Positions 62,571-64,000 of a stretch of 64,000 nucleotides of DNA are shown here, in pieces. Each line of letters begins with the position of its first letter. The stretch's first letter is position 1. Both the position numbers and the translations under genes were made by a program. The stretch is from Algisphaera agarilytica (GTDB lineage Bacteria > Planctomycetota > Phycisphaerae > Phycisphaerales > Phycisphaeraceae). The notes under the pieces are model-generated. The model was not told where the DNA came from, searched no databases, and was given only the letters and a program-made list of their open reading frames with translations. The stretch is from contig NZ_JACHGY010000001.1 of assembly GCF_014207595.1 (NCBI RefSeq), positions 62,001 through 126,000 on the forward strand, given 5' to 3'.

Positions 62571-62619
62571 GGGGCATCCCTTTTTTGAAGAAACTAAGGG
62601 GCAAATGTCTTGAGTGAAT

Positions 62620-62649
62620 GCCGTGGCCGCGCGTTAACGCAGCCACGGC
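62620..62649 (-). other. Hairpin after the PEP-CTERM gene
   Basis: GCCGTGGC and GCCACGGC form an 8-bp stem around CGCGCGTTAACGCA, inside which GCG/CGC can pair further. Located 15 bases after the stop at 62664 on the minus strand. No T-run follows, so partial termination or mRNA 3'-end protection is more likely than full termination. Confidence 0.55.
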
Positions 62650-62663
62650 CTGTATCTGGAGCG

Positions 62664-63224
62664 TCAGCACGCGCGTTTCCGGCGAAGCATGCATAACCCA
62701 CCGGCCGCCAGCAAGGCGAGGGATGCGGGCTCGGGCACCGCTTGAATCGAGTCGAAGGTGTAAGACGCGGATTCGCTGCTGAAAGGCAAGATGCGGATCT
62801 GCAGCACGTACGACTCGGCGTTGATATCGGCCGAGGAACTCACGTCGAAGCTGATCGGCGAGTCGGTGTTGGTGTCGGTCACAACCGTGGCCTGGCTGGT
62901 GAAGACGCCGGCACCATCGAAGTACTGGGCGGTAACGTTGATGAAGTCTTCGTTCGCAACCGCAGGATTAATCGTGACCGCGCTGTCGGCAAGATCGATC
63001 TTGAAACCGGCGTTGTTCCACACGATGCCCGAATCGACATTCGCGCCGCTGGATTTGGTCAGCGTGACGGTCCCGTCGAGATTATCGACAACCGATGCGG
63101 CACCGAATGCACCGCTGAAAAACGTGGTGTCGTCCATGTTGTCGATCACCGCTGCACTGGCGGGCAGCGATGCGATCACGGACGTGACGGCGAGAGCGGT
63201 TGAACATAACAGATGGCGAAACAT
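62664..63224 (-). CDS. Secreted PEP-CTERM protein
   Basis: 186 aa. Signal peptide (LLCSTALAVTSVIASLPASA), a beta-rich middle (IDNMDDTTFFSGAFGAASVV, DSGIVWNNAGFKIDLADSAV) and a C-terminal VPEPASLALLAAGGLCMLRRKR sorting signal. ATG 63224 has AGGAGG at ideal distance; an ATG 14 codons upstream is not supported. The domain is similar in layout to the preceding protein (63284-63820), both containing a predicted jelly-roll-like strand pattern ending in YxFDxIxA/TxxxE. Probably a surface glycan-associated protein. Confidence 0.82.
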   Translation of the reverse strand: MFRHLLCSTALAVTSVIASLPASAAVIDNMDDTTFFSGAFGAASVVDNLDGTVTLTKSSGANVDSGIVWNNAGFKIDLADSAVTINPAVANEDFINVTAQYFDGAGVFTSQATVVTDTNTDSPISFDVSSSADINAESYVLQIRILPFSSESASYTFDSIQAVPEPASLALLAAGGLCMLRRKRAC

Positions 63225-63283
63225 ATGGGTCCTCCTGGGGTAATAGAACTCGATTCGTGAAAGCATCCCCCGAGCGTCACGGT

Positions 63284-63820
63284 TTATTTGGGTTCCGATG
63301 CGGTGTTGCGGGTCGCTGTGATCTGGTCGAAGACAAACCCTGCGCCTTCCTTCCCGACGGGATTGATCCGTATCCGCAGACGGTATTTCGAAGCCCCATC
63401 GACACCCTGACTCTCCGCAAAAGCGGCGACGCTCTTGAGCACCTGCGGCGCGACTCGGCTCGTGTCTTCAAGCCAGGTCTTCTCGGCGATAAATGTTCCG
63501 TCGGCCTTGAAGAAGAGAAGCGAGGTGACGTAGTAACCGCCCCCAACCGCTGAATTCGGGGTTAGGGTCAGCACATCATGATCCGCGTCGAGCGGGATGT
63601 CGGTTTCCCCGCCAATCAACCAATCCACCCCGGCGTCCTGATCGCCGGCCTGACGGGTGAGCGTCGCTAGTCCATCGCCCTCGCCACTTGCCTGGACCTG
63701 CAGGGGGCCAAACGGCTTCGCAAAATTCTCGTCGGTGAGCAGCGGATCATCGATATGAGCCGTCGCGGTAACTGCTATCAATGAAAGCAAAGCTGATGCA
63801 AGTGAGAAATGTTGATGCAT
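63284..63820 (-). CDS. Secreted beta-rich protein, relative of the PEP-CTERM neighbour
   Basis: 178 aa. Signal peptide (HFSLASALLSLIAVTATAH). The mature protein has GDGLATLTRQAGDQDAGVDWLIGG, LTPNSAVGGGYYVTSLLFF and KYRLRIRINPVGKEGAGFVFDQITAT, aligning in order with YVLQIRILPFSSESASYTFDSIQA of the next protein, but it ends right there (RNTASEPK) without a PEP-CTERM helix. So it appears to be a soluble, secreted counterpart. First gene after the LacI-type regulator on the same strand. Unrecognised function. Confidence 0.7.
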   Translation of the reverse strand: MHQHFSLASALLSLIAVTATAHIDDPLLTDENFAKPFGPLQVQASGEGDGLATLTRQAGDQDAGVDWLIGGETDIPLDADHDVLTLTPNSAVGGGYYVTSLLFFKADGTFIAEKTWLEDTSRVAPQVLKSVAAFAESQGVDGASKYRLRIRINPVGKEGAGFVFDQITATRNTASEPK

Positions 63821-63860
63821 GGTGAACCTATTGAAAAAGCAGGGCGTTTGCGGTGGTCGG

Positions 63861-64000
63861 TCAATCGTCTTGACGAATCCGGGCTACCGAATCGCGGGTG
63901 ATGAGTTCTGTAGGCAGGCAGCAATCCAGCGGCGCGAATGAGTCCGTGGAATTGCACGCCTGAATCATGTGATCGACCGCGATCCGGGCCAGTTGTTCCA
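63861..64000 (-). CDS. LacI-family transcriptional regulator, C-terminal end only
   Basis: The minus strand is open from the window edge to TGA at 63861-63863. The readable 45 residues (EQLARIAVDHMIQACNSTDS ... CCLPTELITRDSVARI) match the usual LacI/GalR ending, where LARIAVDHLL and LPTELIVRDSV are conserved. The DNA-binding part lies beyond the window. It probably controls the secreted-protein/GH99 genes that follow in the same direction. Confidence 0.8.
   Translation of the reverse strand, partial: EQLARIAVDHMIQACNSTDSFAPLDCCLPTELITRDSVARIRQDD

Overview
The window reads as a piece of a GC-rich planctomycete chromosome, most likely from the Phycisphaerae. The evidence is PEP-CTERM proteins, an H-X9-DG type prepilin-like protein (FTLIELLVVISIIALLIGIL), a membrane protein ending in the CGYDLRAS/CPECG zinc ribbon typical of the phylum, a Ser/Thr kinase and FHA proteins inside a Tad pilus cluster, and large intergenic inverted repeats. 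This is inferred from protein families; no rRNA is present.

Layout. (1) 1-10.9 kb, nitrogen scavenging: the end of urease alpha (ureC), then a cluster headed by a sigma-54 promoter with a NitT/TauT-type ABC transporter, a TetR regulator, two tandem ureohydrolases of the Ni-dependent guanidine hydrolase (GdmH) type, and HypA/HypB-like nickel chaperones. Together these could import guanidine, hydrolyse it to urea and ammonia, and pass urea to urease. (2) 10.9-17.4 kb, housekeeping and orphan genes: a repeat protein, tmRNA (ssrA), small membrane proteins, an acetyltransferase, an M32 carboxypeptidase, a HEAT/TPR protein and a PilZ protein. (3) 17.5-28.1 kb, a Tad/Flp pilus cluster with two CpaF ATPases, one fused to an FHA domain, plus a Ser/Thr kinase with TPRs and a second FHA protein. 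(4) 28.1-38.6 kb: trpB, a prepilin peptidase, xseB and xseA separated by a PEP-CTERM gene, the D-glutamate pair dgcA/dgcN, gap, a SMUG1-type uracil-DNA glycosylase and tRNA-Gly(CCC).

(5) 38.6-60.4 kb, a visibly AT-richer island bounded on the left by tRNA-Gly(CCC) and on the right by a decayed copy of the 5' half of the same tRNA. It encodes exopolysaccharide synthesis and export: an OPX/SLBB exporter, a fused sugar-phosphate transferase/WecG-type glycosyltransferase, four more glycosyltransferases or flippase, a Wzz-like and a Wzy-like protein. It also holds two secreted PEP-CTERM proteins, an H-NOX nitric-oxide sensor with a hybrid histidine kinase, a stand-alone receiver and a sigma-54 activator. 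Four sigma-54 (-24/-12) promoters can be read directly upstream of its operons, so the activator at the right end is a strong candidate for controlling the whole island.

(6) 60.6-64 kb, a GC-rich locus on the minus strand: the end of a LacI-type regulator, two secreted proteins (one PEP-CTERM), a prepilin-like protein and a GH99-like lipoprotein, suggesting a small glycan-use or surface-glycan unit.
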